Assembly (NCBI RefSeq): GCF_023065955.2
Contig: NC_079873.1
Span: 11,732,566 to 11,796,565 of the forward strand
Source of the DNA: Ursus arctos
Taxonomy: Eukaryota > Chordata > Mammalia > Carnivora > Ursidae
Reading direction: 5' to 3'
Length of the DNA: 64,000 nt
Below, piece after piece: positions 22,200 through 35,315 of this stretch. The position numbers and the translations under genes are program-made. The notes below the pieces were generated by a model. That model had not been told where the DNA came from. It made no database searches and was given only the letters and a program-made list of their open reading frames with translations. Every line of letters starts with the position of its first letter. The first letter of the stretch is position 1.

Positions 22200-22660
22200 T
22201 TATCATCTTGCGGAAGCTTCTCTTTTCCTCTGATGGCTGCAATAGTGTGGTCCCATCAGACGTGTCATCTGCAATGTGACTTTGACACTCCCTCCACCGG
22301 AAGCGGCGTTTACCTCTCTTCCTCCTGAGTCTAGGCAGGGCTTGTGGTTGCTTTGACCAATGCGATACAGTGCAAGCAACACGGTGCTAGTTCTGGGCGT
22401 GGCTCTGAGACGGCCTGGTGGCTTCTGCTTCCTGCTCCGGGGCGCAGCTGCCCTGTGAGGGGAGCCGTGGCTCTGAGGCCGCCTTTCTGGGAAAAGCCGT
22501 GCCGCGTGGATAGGACAGCAGCACCCCACCGCGTCCCTCCCCACTTCCAGACCCGCAGAACCGTGAGCCAATGAAAGCGGTTGTTTTAAGAGCCACTCCG
22601 TTTCCAGGTCATTTGTTTCGTGATAATAGACAACTGGAAAACAATACTTTTTGTGCAAGA
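22200..22660 (+). repeat. Old LTR/MER-type interspersed repeat
   Basis: The 3' part (GAACCGTGAGCCAATGAAAG, then TTGTTTTAAGAGCCACT and GATAATAGACAACTGGAAAAC) resembles a widespread ancient mammalian LTR-type repeat end. Family not resolved. A related-looking fragment lies at about 11850-12110. Confidence 0.4.
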
Positions 22661-24525
22661 GGAGACGAGGTGGGTTTTCAAAGCTCCTGGGCTAAAGGAA
22701 CAGTCTTACGAATATTTACCCTTTTAGAAAGTGGATGTGTCCCTTTCAACGTTATTACCAAGGTGACCAGCCATCCAGCAAGATAAACAATTATTAAACT
22801 TGACTCGAGAAAGGAAGAGTCGCATGGCACGGGCCACAGCAGTGACCTCTGGAGTTCAGGCGTCCTGAAAGGCTCCTCTGGTACAAGGAGAGCTTTGCGT
22901 TACAAGGAAGCAGACGAGAGCGGCTTCACTGTACATGGTTACCCGCTTCTCTAGTAGATTCGCAATACTCTCAGGGATGCTTTCCGTTTCCCACCTTTTC
23001 AAGGTTTCCCCTGGGCCTCAGAACACCCTCCACCTCCGAAACTGTCCCAGGAGTGAGAGCTGCCCTTTCGTCTGGTCTGAGAGGCCAGTCATGGGTGCAA
23101 ACTAAGTCCGAGGGCCTGCCTGGTCAGGGCAAGGCAGGGAGCTCTCTTTGCAGACCGGGTGGAGGAAGAGAACAGGGCTGAAAAGCTAGAAGGCCTAAAC
23201 CAAGGACAAAGCAAGGTCAGAGAGGGGCAAATGTTTACAGATGGAATATGGGGCACGCATGGAACGTTTCACTAGCGGGGCCCACTTTGCAGATGAGAAG
23301 CATGACCGTGTACGTGCAACTGGGCGCACTTTTCACATTGTCACCTGTCATCCAGATGGAGATGTCCAACAGGCCGCTGGATATCCGAGCGAACAGCTGC
23401 ATCATCAACGGCCCTCGGGCTCCTGGAAAGCATCTGGAAAATTGTGTGCCAACATGACAACGAAGAAAGCCTTCCCTAAACGATTCTAAATAACACCATT
23501 ACAATCTTTAAAGACACTCACATTGTCGACATATTTTATGTGAGCTTTTTTCTCAAACATTTTATTTTCCTCTTTCGTCTGACTTATTGATTTCCTTCTG
23601 CAAGATATATTTTCTAGAAATACACACATGTCTTCCATATGTCCTCATGTCCGTTATTTTTTCTCCTTTTAGCACACAGCTCAAAAATGCTTTCTCACAG
23701 ATTGGTCAGGTTTTGGTCATTTGCTCCCACTATCGCAGCTGTTCATGAAATGACAAAAGGCTTTGGAATATTCCAAATTAGGCATTCAGACTCACTGAAC
23801 CCAGGAAATCAACTGGCTCCAAATCAGACACTGATTGTTTTGTAAACATTAGTTTATGAAGGTCATTAATGGGCTCCTGGTTGAGGACACCCAAATACAT
23901 TGAGCAGCGATGAGTATCCGGGGCTCCCCCTTCCACCCTCGTGAAAGCGGTCTACACAGCCTGGGTCTGTTCTGTCACCCAGCCTTCTGACCCCGAAGCT
24001 ACAAGCGATCCACCATTGCATGAAATGCAGAACTGTGTTCCTAGCTTTCCCGTGGGTTTTTGGCAGCGTTCCAGAAAAGAACAGCTTATGACCCTCTTTT
24101 TTGAGCCACAGAAATTTCCTAGAATTCACCACAAGCAAAATGTTCTTGGCCCTGAAAGGCTGATTCATCTCTGAACCAAGGAAGAGGAGAAATTTAGGTC
24201 AATGATTCCCTTGATACTAACCTCAGTTACCCTGATAACCGTTCTCAGTTTCCAGCTTTTATATGGCGGTGTCTTCTGGCTAAATGGAGACCGCTTTCAA
24301 GCTCACGGTATTGGAGTTCATAAAAGGCTAATTTGAATTAACCTCTCTATCTGGTTAATGTTATGGGTGCTGAAGTGTTCACGGGTGAGGTGGACCGATG
24401 TCTGCGACTTGCTCTGCACCAGAAAATAACAATGATAAGAACAGTAGTAGCAGAAGTAGACCAGTAAGGCAGATTCATGGAAGGAGAGAGAGACGGATAC
24501 ACAGATAAACAACAAAGCCAGGATA

Positions 24526-24594
24526 AGCTTTGCGCAGTGGCAGTATCGTAGCCAATGAGGTTTATCCGAGGCCCGATTATTGCTAATTGAAAAC
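24526..24594 (+). pseudogene. U4 snRNA 5'-end retropseudogene
   Basis: The sequence starts AGCTTTGCGCAGTGGCAGT and continues through the U4 5' stem and the U6-pairing region to GCTAATTGAAAAC, then stops; this is roughly the first 68 of about 145 nt. One difference is seen (GAGGCCCG instead of GAGGCGCG). The 15-base direct repeats AACAAAGCCAGGATA at 24511-24525 and 24592-24606 flank it. No poly(A) tail follows. This is the signature of an L1-mobilised, 3'-truncated snRNA copy; it lacks the Sm site and 3' half and should be non-functional. Confidence 0.93.
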
Positions 24595-24904
24595 AAAGCC
24601 AGGATAGCAACATCTAACTGCAGAATCCAGAGGGCGGCGTGTACAGGTGCTCGCGGTTCAATTCTTTCAACTTCTCTGTATTTTGCAATCTCCCATGATA
24701 AACTTTGGGGAAAGATCGTTTGAATCAAAGTGGGAATCATGGCCGGAAAGTTTCCACAAACATACCTCCTTTGCCTACTTTCTTCACTTCCGACTCTGGC
24801 ACGTGGTACGCAGTCCAATTCAGTGAATGTCTGTTGAATGGAGCTGTTGAACTTAATTCCAAGCTACCAGGTCACTTCCACAGCTGACAAGACTCTTCCA
24901 GAGC

Positions 24905-25080
24905 ACGAGTTGGCAAATCTCTTCTGCGAAGGCCAGATAGTGAATATGTGAGACTTCGCAGGCATGAGGTGTCTGTTGCAACGGAGCTAAGCAGCCCGGC
25001 ACAATGCATAGAACGGTCGTGGCTGTGTTCCCATAAATTTGACTTACAAAAACAGGTGGTGGTCACAGTCTGCCAACCCC
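24905..25080 (+). repeat. hAT-type nonautonomous DNA transposon copy
   Basis: The ends form short inverted repeats (GTTGGCAAATC at 24909 and TCTGCCAAC at 25069-25077), and the interior has the familiar GGCCAGATAGT ... GGCTGTGTTCCCATAAA order of a common mammalian hAT-Charlie-like element. Family name not certain. Confidence 0.6.
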
Positions 25081-25839
25081 ATCGTAGCCCCCAAATCCTT
25101 ACCTTTCACTAAAAAATGAGAGTAAAATTGACAGCATGCCAACAGGCTCTGCAAAGATTTCATACGTATCAGGAAAGGTGCTAACAAAAAGAAACAACAA
25201 ACTTCTTCATGTCCACCTCTGCCCCCCACTTACCCATCTCCTCTCATAAGGACCAAGTCTAACTGTTCCACCATTGAGCATGAGGTCTAATAGGCAAGCA
25301 TTTTTAGGAGAGGCAGATACATTAATGTTCCGTCCCAATAAGCATAAACTATTCACATCCGATCCCAACCTCCAAGTAGATCATTTTAGCACCAGGGTAA
25401 TAAATACAGGAGGTGATAGAGGGACACCCCCAGGGAAGAGATGCCCATGGAAAAAAGCTCAGGCCGTAGAGAGATGCTATTGGAGCCCTTGGGGCTTATT
25501 CTTTAGTAAGTGGAGACAGACATTAAAGGTAATAAATAAATAAATTGAGCAGCAAGTTTTAAGGTGTTGAGCGCTTTGGACAAAGACAAAGTAGAGCAGA
25601 GTAAGGGAGATTGGCAGTGCTGGTGGAGTGAAGTTGTAATATGAAACAAGGTGGTCCAGGCTCATTAGGAAGATGCCATTTGAAGCAGAGCCCAGAGATG
25701 AGCCAATGAACCAGGCAGATGTCTGTGACAGTTTGTCAAGCATAGGAAACCACCAATGCAATGGCCCTGGGGCAGATAGTGCTCAGAACATTGTAGGAGG
25801 AGCAAGGAGGCCAGCTTTCGGAGTGGCAATGTGAGGTAG

Positions 25840-26430
25840 AGGAATCACGAGATGATGTTAGAGACAGGACTGGTGGACCAGAAGAGGGGAAACCAAGGGA
25901 GAGTTCAGACTGGAGGAGTGGCAGGATTTGAGTTATATTGGAAAGAATCACTCTGGCTAGCCAGGGGAGAACAGACCTCCAGGAGCAAGACCAGAAGCAG
26001 GGACTGCAGTCACGAGGCAAGGGCAACATTGCAGGTGAGGGATGGTGGTGACTTAGACCAGCAAGTAGAAGAAGAGGTGGTGAAAAGTGGCCACGTTTGG
26101 GATATATTCTGAAGAGAGAGCTAACCATATTGTGTGAAGGCTCGGACGCTGGGTGCGAAGGAAGGGCAAAAGTCAAGGGTGATTCCACACTCTTTGGCCT
26201 GAGCGGCTGGAAGTATTGTGTTGCTGTTATCTGAGAGGGGACGCCTATGGAGAAGATAGTGTGGGGGGGTTAGTCGGGAGGTCAGCACTGGGCATGGTAA
26301 GTTAGACATGTTCATTAGACTTTCCAAGTAGAGATGGACAAGGTGACAGTCGAATAAAAGTCTGGAATTCAGGGGAGAGGAGCTGGCTGAAATTTGGAAT
26401 CATAAGCATATAGATGGTGTTTTAAAGCCT
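25840..26430 (+). repeat. Ancient interspersed repeat of unresolved family
   Basis: Recurrent phrases such as GAATCACTCTGGCTAGCC, TGAGCGGCTGGAAGTATTG and AATCATAAGCATATAGATGG characterise a common, non-coding ancient mammalian repeat. Related pieces seem to lie at about 6870-7200 and 23350-23400. Confidence 0.45.
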
Positions 26431-27159
26431 TGAGTCAAACGCATCTTTTGCAGTGAGAAAAAATAAAGGTCAGCCAGAAGCCAGAAGCTCTCTCGTGCTC
26501 TCTCTCTTTCTCTCACACACAAAACAGATCCTATCAGGGTCTTTCTTATGCTAAAGACAAGCACTACGACTCCCAAGCGGACAAGCTTGCTTTGCTTACA
26601 TCATGAAGTCAAATTATCTCCTGCATCCCGGTGGAAGCTTGTTGCCTGCCAAAAGGTTTGTGTGAACAAGCTTTAGAACACGTTCCTAGGGGTCTCACCG
26701 GGCACAGGTGACAATGCAGCCTAGAATCTGAACAAATTAAAGCATGTAATCGACATAGCAGGTAGCCACAACAAGTTAGAATGAAACCGAAGACGTGGAA
26801 AATACAGAGCCAAAGAAAGGTTCGGGAGAAGTGGCAGAGGAAGTGAATGAATAGAGTAAGTCAATAAATCTGTGACATTTGACTCAGAGGAAACCACTCC
26901 TCCCAGCTGCCCTTGAGGGTTTCAAGGCCCAAGAAGGGATGGGAATCCAGGTGTTTCCAGGGTTCTACCGCTTCCTCCTCCCCCTCCCCAAAATGTACTC
27001 TTTATTCTAGAATTGATCTTCTGCCACGCTACCGCGTTTCAACAGTGGAGTAAGTACAAATCGCCGTGTGGCAAAGGAAGTTAATTAGCAGAGTGCGGAA
27101 TTCATTTATTTGGCCAAGTGGCTGTGCCATGGGTACCCTGCCTCACCCTGAGTTTCTTG

Positions 27160-27490
27160 AATGCTTGCCTACTTTATTCCCAGAGATCGAAGAGCGATTT
27201 GGGATCCCTCAGCGGCCCACTTGCTCTCAGGGTGTAAGCTCCCCTCTCGGGAATTCTTCTGAAGGACTCTTTGCCCCTTCCCAAATTCCAGTTTCAAGCA
27301 GAAATATTGACAATACCTGCCTAAGCTATTTTTCACACACTCCACTGTAATTAAACCTTTCCTTGGGGTTCCGCCTCCAAGGCCCCTGAAGAAGTGGGCT
27401 GTCCCCGTTCTGTTGACTGCTGTCTCCGGCCCCTAACAGAATGCTTAGCACGTGGTAGGTTCTCAAGAAGACTTGACTGAATGACGAGAA
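27160..27490 (+). repeat. Probable L2 LINE 3' end
   Basis: CAGAATGCTTAGCACGTGG then TAGGTTCTCAAGAAGACTTG and TGAATGACG has the ordering of the L2 tail. Old and short. Confidence 0.5.
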
Positions 27491-29539
27491 AAGAGGAGCG
27501 ATGCTAATCCTGTGAAAGTCGGTAGCTTCGCTCTCCTCTGCCAACCCAAGATTTCTTCACACCACAGGTGTTTCCAAATAAGTGAAAGTAGCCGAGCACG
27601 ATGAGTTAATACGGTGTGTCGCTGCGTGCCGAAAGGATGGTCGAGCTTTTCGGCTGTGGGTAGCAGAGCCTCAAAGACTTCATTAGGTTCATCACATATG
27701 ACCAGTCCGCGTGCACCAGAGAAGAGGGTGGCATGAGGAAAGCCAAAAGTCTCGATGCTGTCATAACGATGTCGAGCGACAATCACACTTTTTCATGGCG
27801 ACCTTGATGCCTGCTCCATGAGCCAAACCGATCTCTTTTCCACTTTGGGATTTCTTAATAATTCAAGGTGCGGAAATGTGCTCCTTTTCAGTCACATTAA
27901 CCGTCCTCTGTCACATTTCCTGCAGCGTCCCTTTGTCCAGTGTTGAGTCGAAGTTTCATTGCTTATTCTCTGTGCTCTTTGGCGTTACCTCATGGTTTCC
28001 TGATTCGTGAGAGAAGTCAGCGTCAGAAGTGGGGTTTGGCCAAGATATTTTCTTGTCCTTTCCAGCACAGAGCTCTATAAACAAAGGCAGGGTTATCACA
28101 TGTACCCGAGGGCTGTCTGGGAAAAGCAGGAGCTGTGGTTATCAAAATTGGAACCTTTATGAAATATGCTTTTGTCTCCGTTTTTGTTGCATTCAATCAG
28201 ATCAACAAGTGTTGGCTAAGTGTTGAGCGTGGTTTCCTGTGGGATTGTGAAAGGCCCTTGCAGGACAATAAACGTTTTGGGGGCACTGAGTAATGTAGCC
28301 ATTTCTGACCCAGCAGCCGGGAAAATGTGAGCCAGTTTGCTGCTGCTGGAAGGAGGGCAGCTGGGGCTTGGGTTCTGGAAGAGATTAACTGCACCGCGGG
28401 GGACCCGGGCTGCGGCGGATCGAGCCAAAATGGTGCGTTGCGGTGGCAGGTGGCCACACGATGTCATATCCTACAGGCAAATAGGTTCAGAATAATGAAT
28501 ATGTAATTGCTGGGGCTCCTCCGGGGACTTTGGATGAGACCATGTAATTTGGAGACCTGCTACGGTTTTACTGTCAATTCCTCCCCCCCCCCCCCCCGCC
28601 CCGGCTCAAAAATCTCATTCAGGGAAGCTGTCGGGCTGTGTGGGTATCGCTGTGAGCTCCAGCGAGCTCTGTGTGTTGCCTCTGCTGCTTTTCTCTGTGC
28701 TCTTCTGCATATTCCGTGACTTTGCATATTGGCTTCCTAACTGCTTCCCAAAAGACAGAGAAATGTTACTCTTACGCTCTTTTATTTATCTGCGTTTTTA
28801 TGGCATTACTTTAACTACAGATATTTGTTCTCAGGTTCCTGAAGGCTCCAACGTCTGGGGTTGGGGGGCGGATTTTAGATGCAGATGGAAAGATGGGGGA
28901 GGTGAACCTTTCAGTAACAGCCACAGCCAGGTAATGCTGGGCATTCTGGCGGACCAGGATGGTTTCACTGGAGTTAAGAAGTGGCGCGGGTGTGTTGTGG
29001 TCGAGGTCAGGGCTTTCCAAATGCGCATGAGCACATGAGGCACCTGGGGGGTCTCGCTAAAATGCAGGCTGTGATGCCGCAGGTCTGGCTGGGGACTGGG
29101 CGTCTGCGTTTCTCACGAGCTCCCGGGCTACGCTGACACCGCCAGTCCGTGCACCACCCCTGCCGTGCCATCCACGTATTGATTTGTAAGAAACCCAGCG
29201 GCACAAACACACAGTCAGTAAGGGGCTGGCTCACCCTGAATCTAACACAAGCCGTCCCGGGATTGAAAGCTTGTAACAGACGTACAGGGTGGGTGCTCGC
29301 CGACAAGAGAACGCGCAGGGTGTCTTCCTGCCTCCCGTGCTGTCCCATCCCCAGGACCTGAGGAAGAGGGATGAGGACTGAAATGTTATCATCGAGGGTC
29401 ATTTCATTCTCTTCAGGTTTTAACCTTTCCTACGGTCTTTTTTTTTTTTTTAACTTTACCTAGGGAGTGATGGGGGAAGGGGTACAGAATTTGGGAGTAT
29501 CTGCCAGCGGGCTAGGCATCACACTGCCATTTTCTCTTG

Positions 29540-29690
29540 ACTCCTCCTAGCCCTTCGAGATCGTTACTGTCTCACTCCCTTTACAGATGGGGAAGCTGGG
29601 CTTTAGCAGGGTTAAGTAACATGCCAGGTTGCACAGAGACGGAGCAGGGATTTGACCTCGCAGCTGGGTGCTTCTGCCCACCCCAACCTG
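29540..29690 (-). repeat. MIR SINE
   Basis: CTTTACAGATGGGGAAGCTG, GTTAAGTAACATGCC and GGGATTTGACCTCG is MIR read in reverse. Confidence 0.8.
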
Positions 29691-32384
29691 TATCACCTAA
29701 GCAGGGCTGTGTGTTACTAATTCAGCATAAGGTATTACGACATGGATTTATCACCTTTTGCTTTTTTCCTAACCAGCCCATAAGGCGACTGAATTAGGAC
29801 ATACCCCATAGGATGGGGGGGGCTGTTTAGCCTACCCCACGGAGTAAAGGAATACGTATTTTTAAGGTGCTTTAAATAGTGCCTGGCATAAAGCAAGCCC
29901 TCCTTAAATGTTAGTTCGGATTATTATTGCTACAATCACTCATATCCTTTAACGTCCAATTTTATGTCCTCCCTTCCATAATGTCTTTCTTGATTATCAT
30001 AAGAAAAAGAAACAACTTCCCTCCCTCGGGCCTTTCAGGGCCAAGAGAACATGGGCTCTGCTCTAGCATTCCAGTTGTTTCTCCCCCCCCCCCTTTTCTC
30101 TTTCAGTCGTGGTTCCAGGCCCCATGGTGTGCCCAGAGCTTTGACATAAGCTTTCTCATTCGAGTCCGGTAAAATTGAGAGAGCTGTAACCGATCTTATC
30201 TTCCGGATCAGAAAACTGACGCTTAGTGCAGGGAAGGGGCTCAGTCAGGGTGACACAGCTCATCAATGACAGCCCTGTAACCTCCTCCCCGCCTTCTGAG
30301 TCCACCACGCTCCAACCACCTTGCACATTAATTAGGTATGAAACCTCTCTCTCAGGTCTGCTCCTTGTCACTCGGGCAGTGGAGGGCGGATCCTCGTTTG
30401 TGGAATTGCTCACTCGAGGTCCGGCACGCTGCAGGCTCAAAAAATCAAGTGTGCTAGACAGACCTGCAGAGTTGAACTCCTTACTCTCCTGACAACATTT
30501 CCTTATGCATGCTAAATACATAGCCATGGAGATTTCAAGTCACGTTAATTTAGCGTCCACCTTGTACATATGTTATGGGTTACGTGATGCTTGCTGGCTT
30601 CCTTGGGGAAAATGCCATATTGGTTTCTGCCAGTTGGTGTCTGGTTTTTTTGTTTTTTTGTTTTTTTGTTTTTTTTTGCTTTTGGTTTTTGTTGTTGCCT
30701 CCCCTGCACTATAATCTCTTTCTAGTTTCATGTGCTTATGGAAATAGGCAGCCTGGGTTATTTGGTAAGCAAATTGATGTGTCTGTTCCATGTAGGTGGT
30801 ACCATGAGAGCCCAGCCAAATTCTGCCGGCTCTTCTATGGAAATTGATTTCTGGCTAATACTAACTAGCTTTAGGATCTCATTTCATTTTAAAAGTGTTT
30901 TTTAACCTTCCCAACTGAATATACCTTAAATATGGTCAGGCAGAGCCGAATTCATTAGCCGCTGGGCAAGCATTTGAGTCAACAGTGGTACCTGAGCCTG
31001 TTGACTTATGGTCCTAATACAGGGAGGAAATAGTACCTTCCTAAAAATTAGTCATCACTGATTATCTCTTCCTATACCAAGGGAGACCATAGAAATGCCT
31101 TCGTTTTAGAATCTAGGCTAATGTAAGAGAAGAGAGAAGTACAAGGAAGGGATAGAAGCAAATAGAAGTAGAAAGGCAGGTCCCAACGTGAGCGGAAGTG
31201 AGGGACTGTCCTAGAAGAAACTGATCTCGATGAAACAAAAGCGTGAGTCATCAAAACTGTGTTCTTCAAGTTCGTTAGGAAGCTCCGAGGTCAGCTGAGG
31301 GAGTAGAACTTTGAAGGTCTCCAAAGACATGTGGCCCCAGGTGTGTGTTACATGAGAACAACAGATTACAGACCTATCCGCACAGAGTGTGAGCTCATGT
31401 TTGTGAAAATAGATACATGCACGTAAATGTTTGGAAAAATCTAGAGGTATGTTCACCAAAATGTTAACAGTTCTTTTTTTCTTTTGCTTGTTGGTAGTTC
31501 TTAATTTTATAGAACAAACATCACATCTGATTTTAGAAATGAAAGCCAAAAAATTCACAAAAGGCGGAGCTTTGGAATGAACAATTTTGTTGAAATTTGA
31601 CAAATTATATTGCATCAGATGTAACAACATGAATAAAGCCCTGGACATGGACAAGAGAATGTGCTCAGGGACTTGGTACCTTCCTTTCTAGCCCATGTTC
31701 TTCCTCCTTCAATATACAGAAGCAACCTTGTGAATTTCATTTGTCAATGGTTTCTGTGACCCACCGTATTAATCTTTTAGATAAAATTCCCTCCCAAAAA
31801 TCTTTAATGTAATGAATGTAAAAGTTCTATAAACAGAAAAGTGTATGTATGGTCGTGCAGGACTGGGAAAGTCTGCTTCCTACTTGGGACGTTGGGTTTT
31901 GCATTTTTAAAGCAGTGCTTTTAATGTTACAAGTTCATTCAGTATCTGAAAAAGTTTTGAAAAGTAAACGTTCTTTTCTTTTTCTTTTGAAAAGTAAAAA
32001 CTTTATATTCACCTAGCATTCCGCTTTGAGGAGTCACGTTCTAGCTGTGGGTATAAAAGACGTTTGACAAAAGTTTTCAGTTTTCTTTGTTAGTAAAATT
32101 TCAGAACGCAGGAATGTAAAAGGCAAAAGTGCCTTAAAACAATGCCCAGTGTGGCATGGCTCCCCAAAAGGGGACTATACCTCCAAAAAAACTAGACCCT
32201 CCACAGTTTCTGTAAGTCTTCAAGGGAATTCTCTTCCGGCCATAGACTTTGGGTGTAGAAAAATCATCTTTTCTAGAAAGGCTGGGTTTACTGCCCCAAC
32301 CTCTGCCCCATCTTTGAGTCCGGGAGCCAAGAAACCAGTGACCATGGCGAATAGCACCAACTGTGCTCAAAAGAAACCCTTTCT

Positions 32385-32593
32385 GGGGCGCCTGGGTGGC
32401 ACAGCGGTGAAGCGTCTGCCTTCGGCTCAGGGCATGATCCCAGCGTTGTGGGATTGAGCCCCACATCAGGCTCCTCCACTATGAGCCTGCTTCTTTCTCT
32501 CCCACTCCCCCTGCTTGTGTTCCCTCTCTCGCTGGCTGTCTCTATCTCTGTCGAGTAAATAAATAAAAAATCTTTTAAAAAAAAAAAAAAGAA
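32385..32593 (+). repeat. Can-SINE, young bear/panda-type with perfect 16 bp target duplication
   Basis: GGGGCGCCTGGGTGGCACAG head and the same subfamily markers as at 14055. AAAAGAAACCCTTTCT occurs at 32369-32384 and 32594-32609. It lies about 0.6 kb upstream of the candidate BMX promoter. Confidence 0.96.
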
Positions 32594-33042
32594 AAAAGAA
32601 ACCCTTTCTACTTTCCCAAAGGAATTACACTTTTTCCCCCCAGATAAAACAATATTCAAAATGAAAAGTGACCGATGGATAAGATTTGTAATGGATAATA
32701 TTTCCATTCCTTCTGTCTCTAAAACAAACGATGCCCTCGGAGAACATTCGAGGGATTAATAAATAGCCACTTCATCTGTATAAATAACGAACATAGGCTG
32801 ATTTTCTTGATTCCCGTTTCTAGAGTGGTGTGGTCTATGTCAGGAGGGAAGCTGGCTGGACCTGACCGTGGTTTATTCGATGTGTCTCCCTTCCCTCCCA
32901 CTCCCTGCCACAGTGGGCCCATCATGCTCAGGGCCAGTGAGAAGTGGCCTTTAGTGATTGGACAGGTTCACTCGGCAGCCCCTCTCCATCCACACAGAGC
33001 AATGCCTCTGTGGCTGCTTCCTGATGGAGAGTGGTAAATAGG

Positions 33043-33050
33043 ATGCAAAT
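33043..33050 (+). promoter_or_regulatory. Octamer motif ATGCAAAT upstream of BMX
   Basis: A perfect POU-domain octamer 120 bases before the candidate BMX first-exon donor. Short motifs of this kind arise by chance about once in 30 kb counting both strands, so functional weight rests on its position only. Confidence 0.25.
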
Positions 33051-33170
33051 ATCTTCTTTGTAATGCATGACCCTGGCACAGCCAGAGGGAATAGGAGTGC
33101 CTCCGAGCAGTAACATTTTGCTTAGAGCTTGAGAGTTGAAGGACCCACAAGCAGGCTGATCGAATGCAAG
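33051..33170 (+). other. BMX: Candidate BMX noncoding first exon
   Basis: A near-consensus donor, AAG followed by GTGAGTAAAG at 33171, lies 961 bases upstream of the acceptor of the ATG exon and would give a 5' leader exon. A perfect octamer ATGCAAAT lies 120 bases upstream of the donor. The 5' boundary is arbitrary. This is inferred from the donor and position only; human BMX also has alternative far-upstream starts, which I could not identify here. Confidence 0.3.
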
Positions 33171-34131
33171 GTGAGTAAAGTTAATGACATTCAGATTATC
33201 AGTAAACAAAGAAAGATAGAAATTATTGAACATCTGACTGCTAGTACTCATGGGATTTCACAAAAACAAAGAAGAACATAAGAAAGTTTATCTCTTGTGG
33301 CCTACTGCTTAACATTGCTTTTTTTTCTTTTAACATTACTTTTCATTACCAGACTTGATATCGGAGGGAGGGTTGAAGCAACAGTCTTAGTAGAACCAGA
33401 AAATTAATGGATTTATTTTCTAGAAATACCTTAAGCTTTAATGTTTTCTATGGCTTTGGAAGGAAAAGCGAGTGTTTGTCTGTAAGGTACCAACTTTGTT
33501 CAGATCTCTTAGACTGATTTTGATAGCATTTTTAAATGTCTTGTTCTCAGAAATATTGCAAAGTAGACCCCTCTCCTGTATGTTAAAGATCTGATCACGA
33601 TCGGGAACTGTGGGTGTCATTTACAATGATATCAGAGTCTCCCAGTGGTCCGGACGATTTGGTCAAACAGCCAGCCACAGTCATGGAGAGAAATGTGTTG
33701 ATCAGTCAGTTCAGAGATGGTGAGCTGTCTGGAGTTCAAATATTTCAAAGTTGGATCATAGCCAATTTGATTCAACAAATGCCTGCAGAATGCTTAAAGA
33801 ATAAGGAGAATTTTGATAGGGTGGCCTGGAGGGTAGTGCAAAGATGGTGAATTTATGATCCCGAGTGGGAGGCAAGTACAATACATACACTGTTATAAAC
33901 AAATCAACATATTTATACAAGTCAGGGCCAAGGCAGTAGGATTGAAGTGCAGGTGTGTTTTGAAGAGTCTGCTTAGTTAAAATTTCTTCTCTAACCCTAA
34001 ACCTAATTTTTAAAAATTATATTATTTACATTATCCCTGCATGGGAAACAGTTGACTAAAAACGCTGAAGGCTAAAAGAGAATGTAGCTAGGTGCGGCTG
34101 ACACTCATTTTCATTGTTTTATTTTATATAG

Positions 34132-34323
<192 letters not shown>

Positions 34324-34802
34324 TGAATCTCCACAAAGTGCTTAATTATAATGACATAACGTCAGGTTTCTTAGCTCAGGCAGTCAAGAGAACTCGCCTT
34401 CACTTTACCACATTGTCTTTTCTTAACAAAGGTACGATGAATTCAAGATAAAGGGTTTTAAAACACTGGCTAACTTTACTAAGGCTAATTGGAACTTTAG
34501 AACACTGGTCTTTGACAGAGGGTGATTTGCCCCCAGGGGCCATTTGTGGTTATCAGAATTTGGGGAGGGGTCTGGGGGGCTACTGGCATCTAGCGGGTGG
34601 AAGGCAGAGATGTTGTTAAACACCCTATAATGTACAGAACAGCCCCCATCCCGAAGAATTCTCTGGCCCCAAATAGTGCTGAATATAAGAAACTCCGCCT
34701 TAACACTGTGCTGGAAATCAGACTAATTCTATTCAGCTGAGAAGTCTAGCAGAGCAGAAATCCTAAAATACTGTCCTAAAATGGAAATAAAATTAAGAAG
34801 CT

Positions 34803-34826
34803 CTCTGGGGGTGGGGGTGGGGGTGG
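34803..34826. repeat. (GGGGGT)n short G-rich tract
   Basis: Four runs of G separated by T lie directly before a Can-SINE in a BMX intron; the plus (sense) strand could form a G-quadruplex. Confidence 0.85.
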
Positions 34827-35000
34827 GGTGCCCAGGTGGCTCAGTCAGTTCAGCCTCTGACTCTCAATTTCGGCTTGGGTGGTGATCTCAGGCTTGTGCG
34901 ATCGAGCCCCACATTCAGCTCTGTGCGGGGCGTGGACCCTGCTTGGGATTCTCTTTCTCGTTCTTTCTGCCCTACCCCACCCCCACAAAAAAATTTTAAA
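34827..35000 (+). repeat. Can-SINE
   Basis: GGTGCCCAGGTGGCTCAGTC at the start and an A-rich end near 35000. Confidence 0.92.
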
Positions 35001-35315
35001 GATGCTTACTGGAGTTAAATCTTGATTTTCCATAGATTAAGCGCATGACAGGTGATGGAAATATGTTTCAGAATATTAAACAAAATTAAATGCTGCTTCT
35101 AGACTTGCTTTCGGAGGAGTATACGAGTTTGTGCCCACAGTCGGAAATATATTCTGTTGCCACTGGATCTTGACTATGATGGAATAATTGGAAGAATTCT
35201 CACATACCCATCCCATCTCTCAATCTCCCTCCTAGGATAACCTTCACTTTATGCTTTTCTTTGTGTCCCATTGTGTATCGCATGAGGCATCTTATATTTA
35301 TGGTTTTTAATTCAG

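Larger units (their letters stand above)
19200..33000. other. PIR-BMX intergenic region, no coding exon recognised
   Basis: Beyond the repeats listed separately, about 23-24.3 kb and 27.5-29.5 kb appear to be unique or very old sequence. I compared the open frames with families I know and recognised none; the longest are about 150-165 codons, lie in GC-rich or repeat-derived DNA, and have no neighbouring splice structure. A C homopolymer lies at 28582-28597 and a (T7G)n tract at about 30644-30679. Confidence 0.6.

Noticed and set aside
23241..23489. An 82-codon plus-strand open frame with overlapping alternative frame
   Set aside because: It overlaps what looks like an ancient non-coding repeat and shows no protein family features.
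24526..24594. A functional U4 snRNA gene
   Set aside because: The 3' half and Sm site are missing, no snRNA promoter element is visible upstream, and target duplications mark it as a retrocopy.
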